A stretch of DNA of 18,995 nt from Bacilli bacterium (GCA_016283075.1 JAEEMF010000081.1:1-18995), one strand, 5' to 3'. Positions 6,505 to 14,006 are shown, counted from the stretch's first letter. Made by a program: numbers and translations. Notes: generated from the sequence alone by a model not told the origin.

Positions 6505-7762
6505 TATATACATATAATTTCGTATATTTATTAGTAAGTAAATCATTATTAGCAATTACTACTTTCTTACCAGTAGAATCACTATAATAATATAATTCAT
6601 TACCATTTATAAAGTAGATAAAATCGTCAGCATAATATACTTTATCGATATCAGTAGTAGTACCTACATATGTAAGTAAATCACTATTATTTATATCACT
6701 ACGATATATTGTATATTTATTTCCATCTTTCTTATAGTAATAATAATATCCATATTTAATACCTACTTTATCAACTTTAGCATATTTAGAATCACTATAA
6801 CTACTAGAAGTAGTACCCTTAAATGAAATATTATCGATATTATTTATAGATGTTCTTTTTTTCTTACCATCAACATAGTATAAAATACCTGTTTCTTTAT
6901 TTCCTACTTCAAGTATCTTTAAAGAATCATAATCTATTTCATATTCTTTTTCACTTTCAGAATCATATACATATATAGAAGTACCAAATGTACCAATTGT
7001 ATATGTATCTTTAGATAGAGTTACATCTTTAACATTAATTTCATTAAATCCTCTATCATTTATATTCCTAAACTCAAGTTGTAAATAATTATTAAGTACT
7101 TCATAATTAAACGTAATATATTTGTTCCCTACAAAATCTCCTACTTTAATTTTAGAAATATCAAGTTCAGTATCATATATCTTAACATTATTTATTTTAT
7201 CAACAGGGTTTACTCTATATAAACCATTACCATATCCTACTGAAACGTAGTGGTTATCAAGTAGGTTCTTTTCATATAGAAGAATACCTCCATAATTTTT
7301 AACTTCTTTTCCATCAGAATATTTATATACATCATAGTCTTCTAAACTTCCTACAAACTTACGAAGTGATTCAGAAGGGTTTTCCATATTATTATAATAA
7401 ATAAGTTCATTTTTATATTTACATAAAACATCATTAATAGGCTTATTATTTGAATATCTTACAAATAAACATTCATAACTACTATCTTTATAATAATCTA
7501 AACTTTTTATAACATAACTATATTTTTTAAAATCATTAAATATAGAATACTTAAATTCACTATTTCCTACTTTAATAGTAAATGAATAGTTATCATTATC
7601 TTCTTTTAAATTAGTGTGTGCTACTTCTTCAATATTAAAAGTATGTCCTTTACTTTTAATAGAATAAGTAACATGATGACCACTATCAAAGATAATAAAG
7701 GCAAATTCATACATATAATATAGTAAAAATAACATAAAGATTGTTCTAAATATTTTTCCCAT
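6491..7762 (-). CDS. membrane-anchored extracytoplasmic protein, unknown function
   Basis: I do not recognise a family with confidence. The 423-residue protein starts MGKIFRTIFMLFLLYYMYEFAF, an uncleaved signal anchor (about residues 4-25) with no lipobox, so the remaining 400 residues should face outside. That part is rich in Tyr, Asp, Asn and Ser and contains recurring strand-like stretches with aromatic pairs (for example YADDFIYFINGNELYYYSD near the end), suggesting a beta-propeller resembling the DUF5050-type repeat. Cysteines are few. GTG 7771 is in frame upstream, but AGGTG (7775-7771) is the ribosome site for ATG 7762. It has its own promoter and shares a terminator with the convergent ATPase gene. 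Confidence 0.75.
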   Translation of the reverse strand: MGKIFRTIFMLFLLYYMYEFAFIIFDSGHHVTYSIKSKGHTFNIEEVAHTNLKEDNDNYSFTIKVGNSEFKYSIFNDFKKYSYVIKSLDYYKDSSYECLFVRYSNNKPINDVLCKYKNELIYYNNMENPSESLRKFVGSLEDYDVYKYSDGKEVKNYGGILLYEKNLLDNHYVSVGYGNGLYRVNPVDKINNVKIYDTELDISKIKVGDFVGNKYITFNYEVLNNYLQLEFRNINDRGFNEINVKDVTLSKDTYTIGTFGTSIYVYDSESEKEYEIDYDSLKILEVGNKETGILYYVDGKKKRTSINNIDNISFKGTTSSSYSDSKYAKVDKVGIKYGYYYYYKKDGNKYTIYRSDINNSDLLTYVGTTTDIDKVYYADDFIYFINGNELYYYSDSTGKKVVIANNDLLTNKYTKLYVYIKKN

Positions 7763-7786
7763 CTTATTCACCTATCTTACATATCA

Positions 7787-7815
7787 AGTATACCTTAAAA
7801 TGCTTTCTTTTACAA
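7787..7815 (-). promoter_or_regulatory. promoter of the anchored-protein gene
   Basis: On the minus strand TTGTAA (7815-7810), 17 bases, TATACT (7792-7787). It begins within the T-rich tail of the terminator of the upstream operon. Confidence 0.7.
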
Positions 7816-7838
7816 TAAAAAAGAGCATATGCTCTTTT
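7812..7838 (-). terminator. terminator of the zinc-ribbon/thioredoxin/PH operon
   Basis: The stem AAAAGAGC/GCTCTTTT (8 bp, four-base loop; 7838-7831 with 7826-7819) begins within the TAA stop codon of the PH-domain gene and is followed by a T-rich tract. Confidence 0.8.
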
Positions 7839-8298
7839 ACTTACTCTCTGGTTTACGATATTTTTGTTTCTCTTTCATCATGTACTGAGTAATACTTGTT
7901 TCAATTTCTGGAAGAGCTTCTCTTTGAATATTAGATAAGTAAACTATTTCTTTAATAGTATCAATAGTTATTTTACCCCAAAGAAGGCCCATCTTAACAT
8001 TAATATCATTAAACATATCTGGTGTTATTGCAGTAAAGAAGTAACCAAAGAATACACGTTTAGATCCAAGAAGTATTCTTTTATTAGTAAGTACTATTAT
8101 ATAAGTAGTAAATATATCAAATGGATTATCATTCTTTTGTGATGCAAATACATATTTAACAACTTCATCTGGATTCATATGAAGTGCACATATTTTAGCA
8201 TGTTCTTTTAATCTCCATGCTATTGTAAGTGGATATTTCTTTTTAAATTCTTTTACTCTTGAGTATATATCATTAAAGTTTTCTTTATTATATTTCAT
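7837..8298 (-). CDS. bacterial PH-domain protein (bPH_3-like)
   Basis: A 153-residue soluble protein. A helical N-terminal 45 residues precede a small bacterial pleckstrin-homology-like barrel (about 45-145) with the family signatures IIVLTNKRILLGSK (67-80), FFTAITPDMFNDINVKMGLLWGKITI and a closing helix. Such domains occur in cytosolic or membrane-associated proteins of mostly unknown function. Upstream ATG 8316 is in frame, but AGAGGTG (8310-8304) directs translation to ATG 8298, giving a gap of 10 bases from the stop of the thioredoxin-like gene rather than an overlap. It is the last gene of a three-gene operon ended by the hairpin at 7812-7838. The family call is good; the role in the operon is unknown. 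Confidence 0.82.
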   Translation of the reverse strand: MKYNKENFNDIYSRVKEFKKKYPLTIAWRLKEHAKICALHMNPDEVVKYVFASQKNDNPFDIFTTYIIVLTNKRILLGSKRVFFGYFFTAITPDMFNDINVKMGLLWGKITIDTIKEIVYLSNIQREALPEIETSITQYMMKEKQKYRKPESK

Positions 8299-8308
8299 AT
8301 TAACACCT

Positions 8309-9106
8309 CTATTCATTTATTATATTTATATTTTTTAAAAAATCAATATAATTATCAGTTTCAGTAGGAGTATTTGTAAACCCAAGTACATCTTTATCTT
8401 TAACAACAATAAGAGTTGGTATAAATACATCTCCATCAAACATATCAAGAGATTCTTTAAGTAGTTCATACTCATTATCTGTAATATCATCTAAATATAA
8501 TACATTAAATTCTAAATTATACTTATCATATAATTCGAATAACTGAGATTGAAACTCTACTCCTTCTTCCATCTTATAAGAAGTAAGAGCAATTATATTA
8601 GTTTTACCATTATTAATTAAATTAGTATATTTTTCATAATTAATATATTTTAAAGGTAATTTTTCTTCTGTAACAAGTATTTCATTTTTAGTAATGAAAT
8701 CATAAATAGAATCAATTCCCTGTACATCAGATAATTCATCAATAAGTTCACCATTATTATAAACAAGTAATGCTGGGAATGTTACACCATTATAAATATC
8801 TAAACCTAATTTAGTAAGAATATCATTCTTAGTATTAGTATTTGATACTTCATCTATATCTACATAATAATATTTAAGTTTATATCTAGATAATAAATTA
8901 CTCATTTCTTCAGCTTGATACTTACAGTGTGTACATTTACCTGAACCTAAATATAACATTACATTTTCCTTGCTACTAAGAACTGTCTCAACTATATTTT
9001 TGACATTTTCTGTTCTTTTATTATTAGTAATAACTCCAACAAAAATTATTACTCCAAGTAGGATTACTACTAGTGATGCAAAGACTATTTTGTGTACTTT
9101 TTCCAT
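8309..9106 (-). CDS. membrane-anchored protein with tandem thioredoxin folds
   Basis: A 265-residue protein with an N-terminal signal anchor (about 6-27) and no lipobox, so the rest is extracytoplasmic. Domain 1 (about 32-142) is thioredoxin-like: strand NVMLYLGSG, active site Cys58-Thr-His-Cys61 and the cis-proline loop VTFPALLVY (Pro111). Domain 2 (about 165-262) repeats the fold with IIALTSY, NVLYLDDI and a cis-proline loop FIPTLIVV (Pro230), but the active-site position has no cysteines. One redox-active plus one degenerate thioredoxin domain suggests a thiol oxidoreductase or a substrate-binding second domain. GAGGAG four bases before ATG 9106 fixes the start. The gene starts 16 bases after the zinc-ribbon gene stop, in the same operon. 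Confidence 0.85.
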   Translation of the reverse strand: MEKVHKIVFASLVVILLGVIIFVGVITNNKRTENVKNIVETVLSSKENVMLYLGSGKCTHCKYQAEEMSNLLSRYKLKYYYVDIDEVSNTNTKNDILTKLGLDIYNGVTFPALLVYNNGELIDELSDVQGIDSIYDFITKNEILVTEEKLPLKYINYEKYTNLINNGKTNIIALTSYKMEEGVEFQSQLFELYDKYNLEFNVLYLDDITDNEYELLKESLDMFDGDVFIPTLIVVKDKDVLGFTNTPTETDNYIDFLKNINIINE

Positions 9107-9122
9107 AATTCTCCTCTTTAAG

Positions 9123-9764
9123 CTATTTTATATCTTTAATACTAACCTTACTTACTTTATTATTTACATAAGATATATCTAAACGAATATCTTTAGATTT
9201 AATTAGTTGATATAAAATATCTAATCTTTCTTTTGTATAATAAACCCCGTTGTATTCTACAATTACATCATCTTCTCCATTCATAATATTTTTAAATATC
9301 ATATTGGATACTTTTAAATCATCATCAAAGTTTATTTTAGCATACTGTTCTTCAAAATATTTATCAGTATAACTCTTCTTTTTAAACTTAACACTATTAA
9401 GTTTTAAACCGGCATTAAGTCCAACAATAGCAGCAATTAAAAGGGCTACTATTATAAACTGATAAGGTTTTAACTTTATTTCATCGCTTTTTTTATCTTT
9501 AACAATTTTCTTTTCAAGTTTAAACATCGAGTTACAGTTAAAACATACCCCGTATTCTCCAAGTTTATCAACTTCTAGTTTAGAGCCGCAGTTTTCACAC
9601 TTTAAAGTATTATTCTTTTCAGTAGTAACTTCTTTAGTTTTATTTAGGTTACCTCCTACGCCATCTAGTTTAAACATCTTATTACAGTTAAAACATACAG
9701 CGTATTCTTCTTGTTTATCGACTTCAAGTTCTTTACCGCACTCATCACATTTTAGTTTAATCAC
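9123..9764 (-). CDS. double zinc-ribbon membrane protein, unknown function
   Basis: A 213-residue protein with two near-identical zinc ribbons of the pattern CxxC-x14-CxxC: Cys6, 9, 24, 27 and Cys56, 59, 74, 77. The shared framework is LKC-x2-CG-x-(K)LEVDK-x2-EY-x-VCFNCN-x-MFKL, an internal duplication. A basic linker leads to one membrane segment (about 101-120), then about 90 residues predicted outside. The topology puts the metal sites in the cytosol and links them to an external domain, as in a sensor or scaffold. In-frame GTG 9773 lacks a ribosome site; GGGTGA five bases upstream favours GTG 9764. It is the first gene of the operon with the thioredoxin-like and PH-domain genes. No function is recognised. 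Confidence 0.82.
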   Translation of the reverse strand: MIKLKCDECGKELEVDKQEEYAVCFNCNKMFKLDGVGGNLNKTKEVTTEKNNTLKCENCGSKLEVDKLGEYGVCFNCNSMFKLEKKIVKDKKSDEIKLKPYQFIIVALLIAAIVGLNAGLKLNSVKFKKKSYTDKYFEEQYAKINFDDDLKVSNMIFKNIMNGEDDVIVEYNGVYYTKERLDILYQLIKSKDIRLDISYVNNKVSKVSIKDIK

Positions 9765-9788
9765 ACTCGTCACCCACTATCTATTATT

Positions 9789-9817
9789 ATTATATAAAAT
9801 AATCTTTTTTGTGTAAA
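9789..9817 (-). promoter_or_regulatory. promoter of the zinc-ribbon/thioredoxin/PH operon
   Basis: On the minus strand TTTACA (9817-9812), 17 bases, TATAAT (9794-9789). It is the only good promoter for the three genes down to the terminator at 7812. The upstream membrane-protein gene has no clear terminator (only the T-tract-less palindrome AAATAATTAATTATTT at its stop), so some read-through into this operon is likely. Confidence 0.75.
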
Positions 9818-9829
9818 TGATACAAATAA

Positions 9830-10792
9830 TTAATTATTTTTGAAGTAATCTTTATATAATGTATATCCAGATATTGTAATAAGAAAACTTGATAATATTA
9901 CAAGAGGAAATGCATTATTTATAATAGAATAAATTAATAAATAGAATAAATAGATAATTAAGTATACTAGTATTAAAAATATATATATTCTTCTATACAT
10001 ATTTTCTAATTTCCTTTTTCCCTTTAAACCATATATTAAACTTAGTAATATTAATATAGAAACACTTAATATAGATAGTAATATTAAAGTATTACTTATA
10101 TATTTAGAGTTAAATATAGATATAACTATAAATATAATGATTACTGATAATAAAATACTCATTATCATATTTCTAAACTTATTAACTAAGTATTCTTCTT
10201 TTTTAACCTTATTATATATATCAAATAAAAGTAACATAATTATTAAACTATTTATTAAATGAATAATAAATATATTATATATAGATCCCAGTATTAAACC
10301 TAGTATGAGTAATATATACATAAATGGAAGTATATATAGATTAACTCTCTTTATAAAAGGTATATACATAACACTTATAAAAGTATCATTATAATCTTTC
10401 AAATGAAACTTAGCATTTGTTTCACCTTTTACTTTTTCTATATAAGAATAGGTTCTATATACAGAGTAAAACTTACTCTCTTTATAATCTCTATTTTTAT
10501 ATTTATATATATTACCTTTTATATCTATAAAGTAGCATATATTATCCTTTATCTTTTTTAAGTACAATATATCTTCTTTAGACTTAACTATATTATCAAG
10601 TATTAATACTATATATAAATATAATGCTGAAATAAATAATAGTAATCCAAGTATAAAGTAATACTGATGGTTCTTAATATAACTAAATATATTAGTAAGC
10701 CCAGTAACTCTATAAATTATAAGTCCTACAGAAAGAAGTATTGTAGGTGTTAGTAGTTTTTCTAGTGGTGACGTATAATTATCTCTTTTCAT
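9830..10792 (-). CDS. polytopic membrane protein, unknown function
   Basis: A 320-residue integral membrane protein that I cannot assign. Two segments near the N-terminus (about 14-33 and 44-66) are followed by a soluble Lys/Tyr-rich stretch (about 70-145), then roughly six or seven more hydrophobic segments to the C-terminus, dominated by Ile and Leu. No ABC, MFS or peptidase motif is visible. In-frame TTG 10807 and ATG 10801 lie upstream, but the promoter -10 is at 10812-10817 and GGAG (10805-10802) is spaced for ATG 10792, which is chosen. It stands alone behind its own promoter and 38 bases before that of the zinc-ribbon operon. Ile/Leu codons are almost all AT-ending, as in its neighbours. 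Confidence 0.75.
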   Translation of the reverse strand: MKRDNYTSPLEKLLTPTILLSVGLIIYRVTGLTNIFSYIKNHQYYFILGLLLFISALYLYIVLILDNIVKSKEDILYLKKIKDNICYFIDIKGNIYKYKNRDYKESKFYSVYRTYSYIEKVKGETNAKFHLKDYNDTFISVMYIPFIKRVNLYILPFMYILLILGLILGSIYNIFIIHLINSLIIMLLLFDIYNKVKKEEYLVNKFRNMIMSILLSVIIIFIVISIFNSKYISNTLILLSILSVSILILLSLIYGLKGKRKLENMYRRIYIFLILVYLIIYLFYLLIYSIINNAFPLVILSSFLITISGYTLYKDYFKNN

Positions 10793-10811
10793 TATAATCA
10801 TCTCCAATTAT

Positions 10812-10840
10812 ATTATACCAAAAAGAATAACTAATAATAA
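10812..10840 (-). promoter_or_regulatory. extended -10 promoter of the polytopic membrane protein gene
   Basis: On the minus strand TGGTATAAT (10820-10812) is an extended -10; the -35 position (TTATTA, 10840-10835) is poor. The expected leader is only about 13 bases. Confidence 0.6.
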
Positions 10841-10856
10841 AGTGATTATTTTGTGA

Positions 10857-10882
10857 ATAAAAAAACTTGGTATTAACCAAGC
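10857..10882 (-). terminator. terminator of the first XRE regulator gene
   Basis: The hairpin CTTGGT-TAAT-ACCAAG (10881-10866 on the minus strand) is followed by a run of seven Ts, one base past the TAA stop. Confidence 0.82.
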
Positions 10883-12034
10883 TTATTTATTAAATAATTT
10901 ATTAAACATATCTTTTATAAATTCATCATCATTCATTTTATAAGTAACATTTTTATTAAATGATTCTATATTTATAGATGAACCTGCAAATTCAAAGTAT
11001 CCTGGATAATTAGATATTACATCAGTTTTTTCTACATGATACTCTTTTCCAGAAAAATCAAAATCAATATACTTAAGATTATCTATTAGACTAAACATAG
11101 ATACAGAGTTATATAATAAACTCTTCTCTACATATAAATTTTCATTTATATACCAGTCAGTAATATGATAATTAATCTTAATACCTAAATCAGTAGAATC
11201 TATATTAATAACAAATCCATATTCAGAAAGTGGTAAAGAGTTAATTAAATTAACATCATTACTATTATTACCTACATATTTATTTTTATATCTAGAAATA
11301 TTTTCAATACTAGATTTATTAAGATTAAATGGTACTACTGGAAGAGTATCTTCTGTATATTTCTTTTTAGTATCAACAATAATATATTCATTTTTAGTAT
11401 CTCTATTTACTTTATACACTGTATAAAATAAGTTCTTACATGTCATTACTTTTTCACCATATGATTTTACATAACAAAATCTTGGTATCTGATTAAGTTT
11501 TACAACGCTAACATAATCAATTATAAATATAAATGATAAAGCTACTATAAAATAAATAATACTAAATAAATATTTTTTTACTGTGGAAAACTTATTTAAA
11601 AGTTTAAAAAGTCCTACTGAAGAAATAATAGTTCCAATTATGGAATAAATAGATCCCCAAGAACTATCAGATGGAAGTGTAGTAAGTACTACTAAAGTAA
11701 TAACTATACCAAAAATAAATACAGCTGACCAAAGCATACTATCACTAATATGTATTCTTTTAGTAGAATAATCTATTGTATTAATAATATTTTCTTCAAA
11801 CTTTTCTTGATATACTTTCTTATCTAATCTTTCACCACTTAAAAATTCATTAACTGTGATTCCTAATTCATCACATAATGGTTTAAATAAAGAAAGGTCA
11901 GGCATATTTCTTCCATTTTCCCAGTTACCTACTGATTTATCTGATACTCCTAATTTTTCTGCAAGTTCTGATTGTGTCATTTTCTTTTCATTACGACACT
12001 CACATATAAATTTACCGATTTTTTCTTGATTCAT
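10883..12034 (-). CDS. XRE-family regulator with membrane segments and DUF4825-like tail
   Basis: A 383-residue one-component regulator. The N-terminal Cro/C1 helix-turn-helix (about 5-65) shows MTQSELAEKLGVSDKSVGNWENGRNMPDL. A charged linker leads to three hydrophobic segments (about 98-120, 129-146 and 153-176), and the remaining 200 residues should be outside. That part contains KYVGNNSNDVNLINSLPL (252-269), which resembles the start of DUF4825, a domain attached to membrane regulators and BlaR-type proteins in Firmicutes. The design suggests binding DNA while sensing an external signal; ligand and targets are unknown. ATG 12034 follows AAGGGAGAG. The Cys-rich miniprotein gene lies just upstream on the same strand, separated by a terminator. 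Confidence 0.83.
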   Translation of the reverse strand: MNQEKIGKFICECRNEKKMTQSELAEKLGVSDKSVGNWENGRNMPDLSLFKPLCDELGITVNEFLSGERLDKKVYQEKFEENIINTIDYSTKRIHISDSMLWSAVFIFGIVITLVVLTTLPSDSSWGSIYSIIGTIISSVGLFKLLNKFSTVKKYLFSIIYFIVALSFIFIIDYVSVVKLNQIPRFCYVKSYGEKVMTCKNLFYTVYKVNRDTKNEYIIVDTKKKYTEDTLPVVPFNLNKSSIENISRYKNKYVGNNSNDVNLINSLPLSEYGFVINIDSTDLGIKINYHITDWYINENLYVEKSLLYNSVSMFSLIDNLKYIDFDFSGKEYHVEKTDVISNYPGYFEFAGSSINIESFNKNVTYKMNDDEFIKDMFNKLFNK

Positions 12035-12060
12035 AAAAAATCTCTCCCTTCACACTTAAA

Positions 12061-12075
12061 TCATATAAAATATGA
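12061..12075. promoter_or_regulatory. inverted repeat before the first XRE regulator gene
   Basis: TCATAT-AAA-ATATGA is a perfect 6+3+6 inverted repeat 27 bases before ATG 12034, where the -10 region is expected. XRE regulators often bind such sites in their own promoters, so autoregulation is a reasonable inference. No good -35/-10 pair could be fixed here, and an AT-rich palindrome may be chance. Confidence 0.35.
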
Positions 12076-12106
12076 CTATTTTTTAACAGGAAACATTTCA
12101 AGGGTT

Positions 12107-12131
12107 ACTAAAAAAGGAACTATTGTTCCTT
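12107..12131 (-). terminator. terminator of the Cys-rich miniprotein gene
   Basis: The stem AAGGAAC/GTTCCTT (12131-12125 with 12120-12114), with loop AATA, is followed by seven Ts. The TAG stop codon (12122-12120) lies across loop and stem, so the hairpin ends exactly with the reading frame. Confidence 0.88.
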
Positions 12132-12281
12132 CTTATCTTTATCTTTTTGACATCCACACTCACAATTTTCATCACAAGTGCATTCATCTTCACATCCGCA
12201 GCTGCAAGTTTCTTCACAAGTACATTCTTTACCTTCTTTGCAACCACAAGTACATTTGTCATCACATTTATTTTTCTCCAT
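12120..12281 (-). CDS. small cysteine-rich metallothionein-like protein
   Basis: A complete 53-residue gene. It starts at ATG 12281 with AGGAGGAT three bases upstream and ends at TAG 12120. Cysteine makes up 14 of 53 residues (6, 10, 12, 14, 20, 22, 26, 28, 30, 34, 36, 40, 42, 44) with no His. Three copies of C-x3-C-x-C-G-C start at Cys6, Cys22 and Cys36, joined by short acidic CTC-containing linkers; the tail is Lys/Asp-rich. Dense CxC and CxxxC spacing with no hydrophobic core or signal peptide is what a cytosolic metal-thiolate protein looks like. It does not resemble the cyanobacterial/pseudomonad SmtA/BmtA or mycobacterial MymT types as I know them. Binding of Zn, Cu(I) or Cd is inferred. 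It forms its own transcription unit between two membrane XRE regulators. Confidence 0.85.
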   Translation of the reverse strand: MEKNKCDDKCTCGCKEGKECTCEETCSCGCEDECTCDENCECGCQKDKDKKEQ

Positions 12282-12300
12282 AGTATCCTCCTACAACTCT

Positions 12301-12309
12301 ATTATAACA
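12301..12309 (-). promoter_or_regulatory. extended -10 promoter of the Cys-rich miniprotein gene
   Basis: On the minus strand TGTTATAAT (12309-12301) is a perfect extended -10. The -35 position falls in the terminator stem of the preceding gene and has no consensus, so an activator could be needed, or the extended -10 suffices. Confidence 0.65.
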
Positions 12310-12335
12310 TAAAACCACACCTAAGTGGTGCGGTT
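12307..12335 (-). terminator. terminator of the second XRE regulator gene
   Basis: The stem AACCGCACC/GGTGTGGTT (9 bp with one G-T pair, loop ACTTA; 12335-12327 with 12321-12313) is followed by TTTTATG. It ends the 492-residue regulator gene and abuts the miniprotein promoter. The T tract is short, so some read-through is plausible. Confidence 0.75.
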
Positions 12336-12354
12336 GAAATTACAATTTCATTTA

Positions 12355-13833
12355 TTACTCTTCACATTCTTCAACTCTATTACTTCTAAGATCAAATAAT
12401 TCTTCTTCAAGATTAGCTATCTTATTTTCATAATAATTAATTGTTCTTTCATAACGATCAGAACTTGTATAGTATTCATCTCTATTAGCTTTTAACTTCT
12501 TAATATTATCACTAGAAGCATATACTTTAACAAGACCTACTCCATCATATAGAGTAACTTGTTTTTTATCTTTTAAATTTATTAAGAAATCATTTACTAC
12601 TTTAAATGGATTTTCACAGTTTATATAGAATGAAATAATATCATTATTAGTACTTTCTCTTACTATAAAGTTATCATTTTTATGATATTCAATTTTAACA
12701 TTAGAAATATTTTCTTCTACATACTCAATTTGATAATCAAAATATGGAAGTATAGTAAGCTTATCACTCATATCATGTTCAGTAGTAACAACACTATTAT
12801 ATGTTTCTTCATCTTTTACAACATCAAGACTTAGTATTCCAGTTACAAATAACCCAGTACCACATCCTAATGCAATTAAAGATAAAATAATTCCTAGTAT
12901 TACAAACTTGTGATTTGTTTTTCTACTAAATACAAAGTTTAGTATAACTGTTAAGAATATTACACCAAGTAAAATAAGTGATCCTATAGATAAAATCATA
13001 CCAGAGAATAAAACTGGAATATTAATAATTAAGAATGATAATACAAATGCTACTGATAAACCAACTACACCAACTGCAGCAGCAAATCCAAACCATAATA
13101 GGAAGAATTTAAATGAATATAATACTATCTTATATAGTAAATCACCAAAGTGATATCCACTATGTTCTTCATCTCTAATAATAATCTTTTCTTCTTTCTT
13201 ATTAAATTTAATATTATCATTAGATGGTTCTTGTATTTCTTCTACCTTTTCTTCTTTAACTTCTTTACTAGCTTTATAGTCTTCATAATAATCTAAATAT
13301 CTCTTTTTATAAACATGTACCATTATAGCAATTATTGCTAAGAATGATGCAAGTCCTATAATAGCTTCAACAATATGATAGAAAAAAGTTCTAAGTTTTA
13401 AAGGAAATAAGTTTAATATACTATATACCACTGACATAATTAATTCTTTTAAACAGAAGAATGCAATTACAAGAGCAAATAATATTAACATTTCTTCTAC
13501 TATTAATTTAAATTTATCTTTAGTAGACATTTTAATAAACATATTAATACTATTAGTAATAAAGTTTAAAAAGTTATCTACATAACTATTAATAGTCTTC
13601 TTACCTTCTTCTTCATTTTTTACTTCAGTAATATCCTTATGTAATAAATCATCTATATTTAAATTAAACTTATTACATAATGTAATTATTTTATCCATCT
13701 CTGGATAGGCTTGTGCTGACTCCCACTTAGATATAGCTTGTCTTGATACACCAAGTTCATCAGCAAGTTGTTCTTGTGAAAGGCCATGATCCTTTCTAAT
13801 CTTTTTTAAATTTTCTGCGAATTTATTATTCAT
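12355..13833 (-). CDS. XRE-family regulator with several membrane segments
   Basis: A 492-residue one-component regulator. The Cro/C1 helix-turn-helix (about 5-62) reads GLSQEQLADELGVSRQAISKWESAQAYPEMD, a very typical Firmicutes XRE sequence. Then follow hydrophobic segments near 112-138 and 152-173, a charged cytosolic loop, and four or more further segments (about 235-345) of the Gly/Leu/Ile type seen in DUF1700-like membrane proteins. The final 140 residues (from DKLTILPYFDYQIEY) should be extracytoplasmic, beta-rich, and end in a coiled coil (YYENKIANLEEELFDLRSN). The ligand is unknown. AAGGAGGAG precedes ATG 13833. The promoter region carries regularly spaced GGTTG boxes, suggesting autoregulation. 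Confidence 0.83.
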   Translation of the reverse strand: MNNKFAENLKKIRKDHGLSQEQLADELGVSRQAISKWESAQAYPEMDKIITLCNKFNLNIDDLLHKDITEVKNEEEGKKTINSYVDNFLNFITNSINMFIKMSTKDKFKLIVEEMLILFALVIAFFCLKELIMSVVYSILNLFPLKLRTFFYHIVEAIIGLASFLAIIAIMVHVYKKRYLDYYEDYKASKEVKEEKVEEIQEPSNDNIKFNKKEEKIIIRDEEHSGYHFGDLLYKIVLYSFKFFLLWFGFAAAVGVVGLSVAFVLSFLIINIPVLFSGMILSIGSLILLGVIFLTVILNFVFSRKTNHKFVILGIILSLIALGCGTGLFVTGILSLDVVKDEETYNSVVTTEHDMSDKLTILPYFDYQIEYVEENISNVKIEYHKNDNFIVRESTNNDIISFYINCENPFKVVNDFLINLKDKKQVTLYDGVGLVKVYASSDNIKKLKANRDEYYTSSDRYERTINYYENKIANLEEELFDLRSNRVEECEE

Positions 13834-13870
13834 AGATTCTCCTCCTTTTCAACAACAATTCTACGATTTC

Positions 13871-13939
13871 TACCGGTTGCATTCTACCAATTTTTGGTTG
13901 TTTTTTGTAAAAAGTTGGTTGCATTTACCTAATTTTACC
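13871..13939 (-). promoter_or_regulatory. promoter/operator region of the second XRE regulator
   Basis: GGTTG occurs at 13875, 13896 and 13917, exactly 21 bp apart (two helical turns). The outer two extend to GGTTGCATTCTACC (13875-13888) and GGTTGCATTTACC (13917-13929), each an imperfect GGT...ACC inverted repeat. TACC also occurs at 13871 and 13936. On the minus strand TGGTAGAAT (13889-13881) is a possible extended -10 with TTTACA (13911-13906) at a long 19-base spacing. The boxes cover the promoter, as expected for an autorepressor. Confidence 0.55.
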
Positions 13940-13970
13940 ATATTTTTACTATAATTTTGATATTTAGGCA

Positions 13971-14003
13971 TAAAAAAAGTAAATATACTTAAATATTTAC
14001 TTT
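13971..14003 (-). terminator. terminator of the I42-like gene
   Basis: A 10-bp stem AAAGTAAATA/TATTTACTTT (14003-13994 with 13985-13976) with an eight-base loop, then a T tract on the minus strand. Confidence 0.75.
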
Positions 14004-14006
14004 ATA

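Noticed and set aside
8970..9182. Plus-strand frame opposite the thioredoxin-like gene start
   Set aside because: Antisense of a signal anchor; spans the gap between two minus-strand genes and lacks a ribosome site.
9824..9839. Terminator at the palindrome after the polytopic membrane protein gene
   Set aside because: AAATAATTAATTATTT has no loop and no T tract, so it is not a credible terminator.
12061..12113. A -35/-10 promoter pair for the first XRE regulator
   Set aside because: TTGAAA and TATGAT-like sequences exist but no pair has acceptable spacing; only the inverted repeat is reported.
11972..12389. Two open plus-strand frames (103 and 88 residues) over the Cys-rich region
   Set aside because: They are the antisense of the miniprotein gene and of the start of the XRE gene; no ribosome site, and their Ser/Thr/Phe-rich composition is what antisense of Cys/Lys/Glu codons gives.
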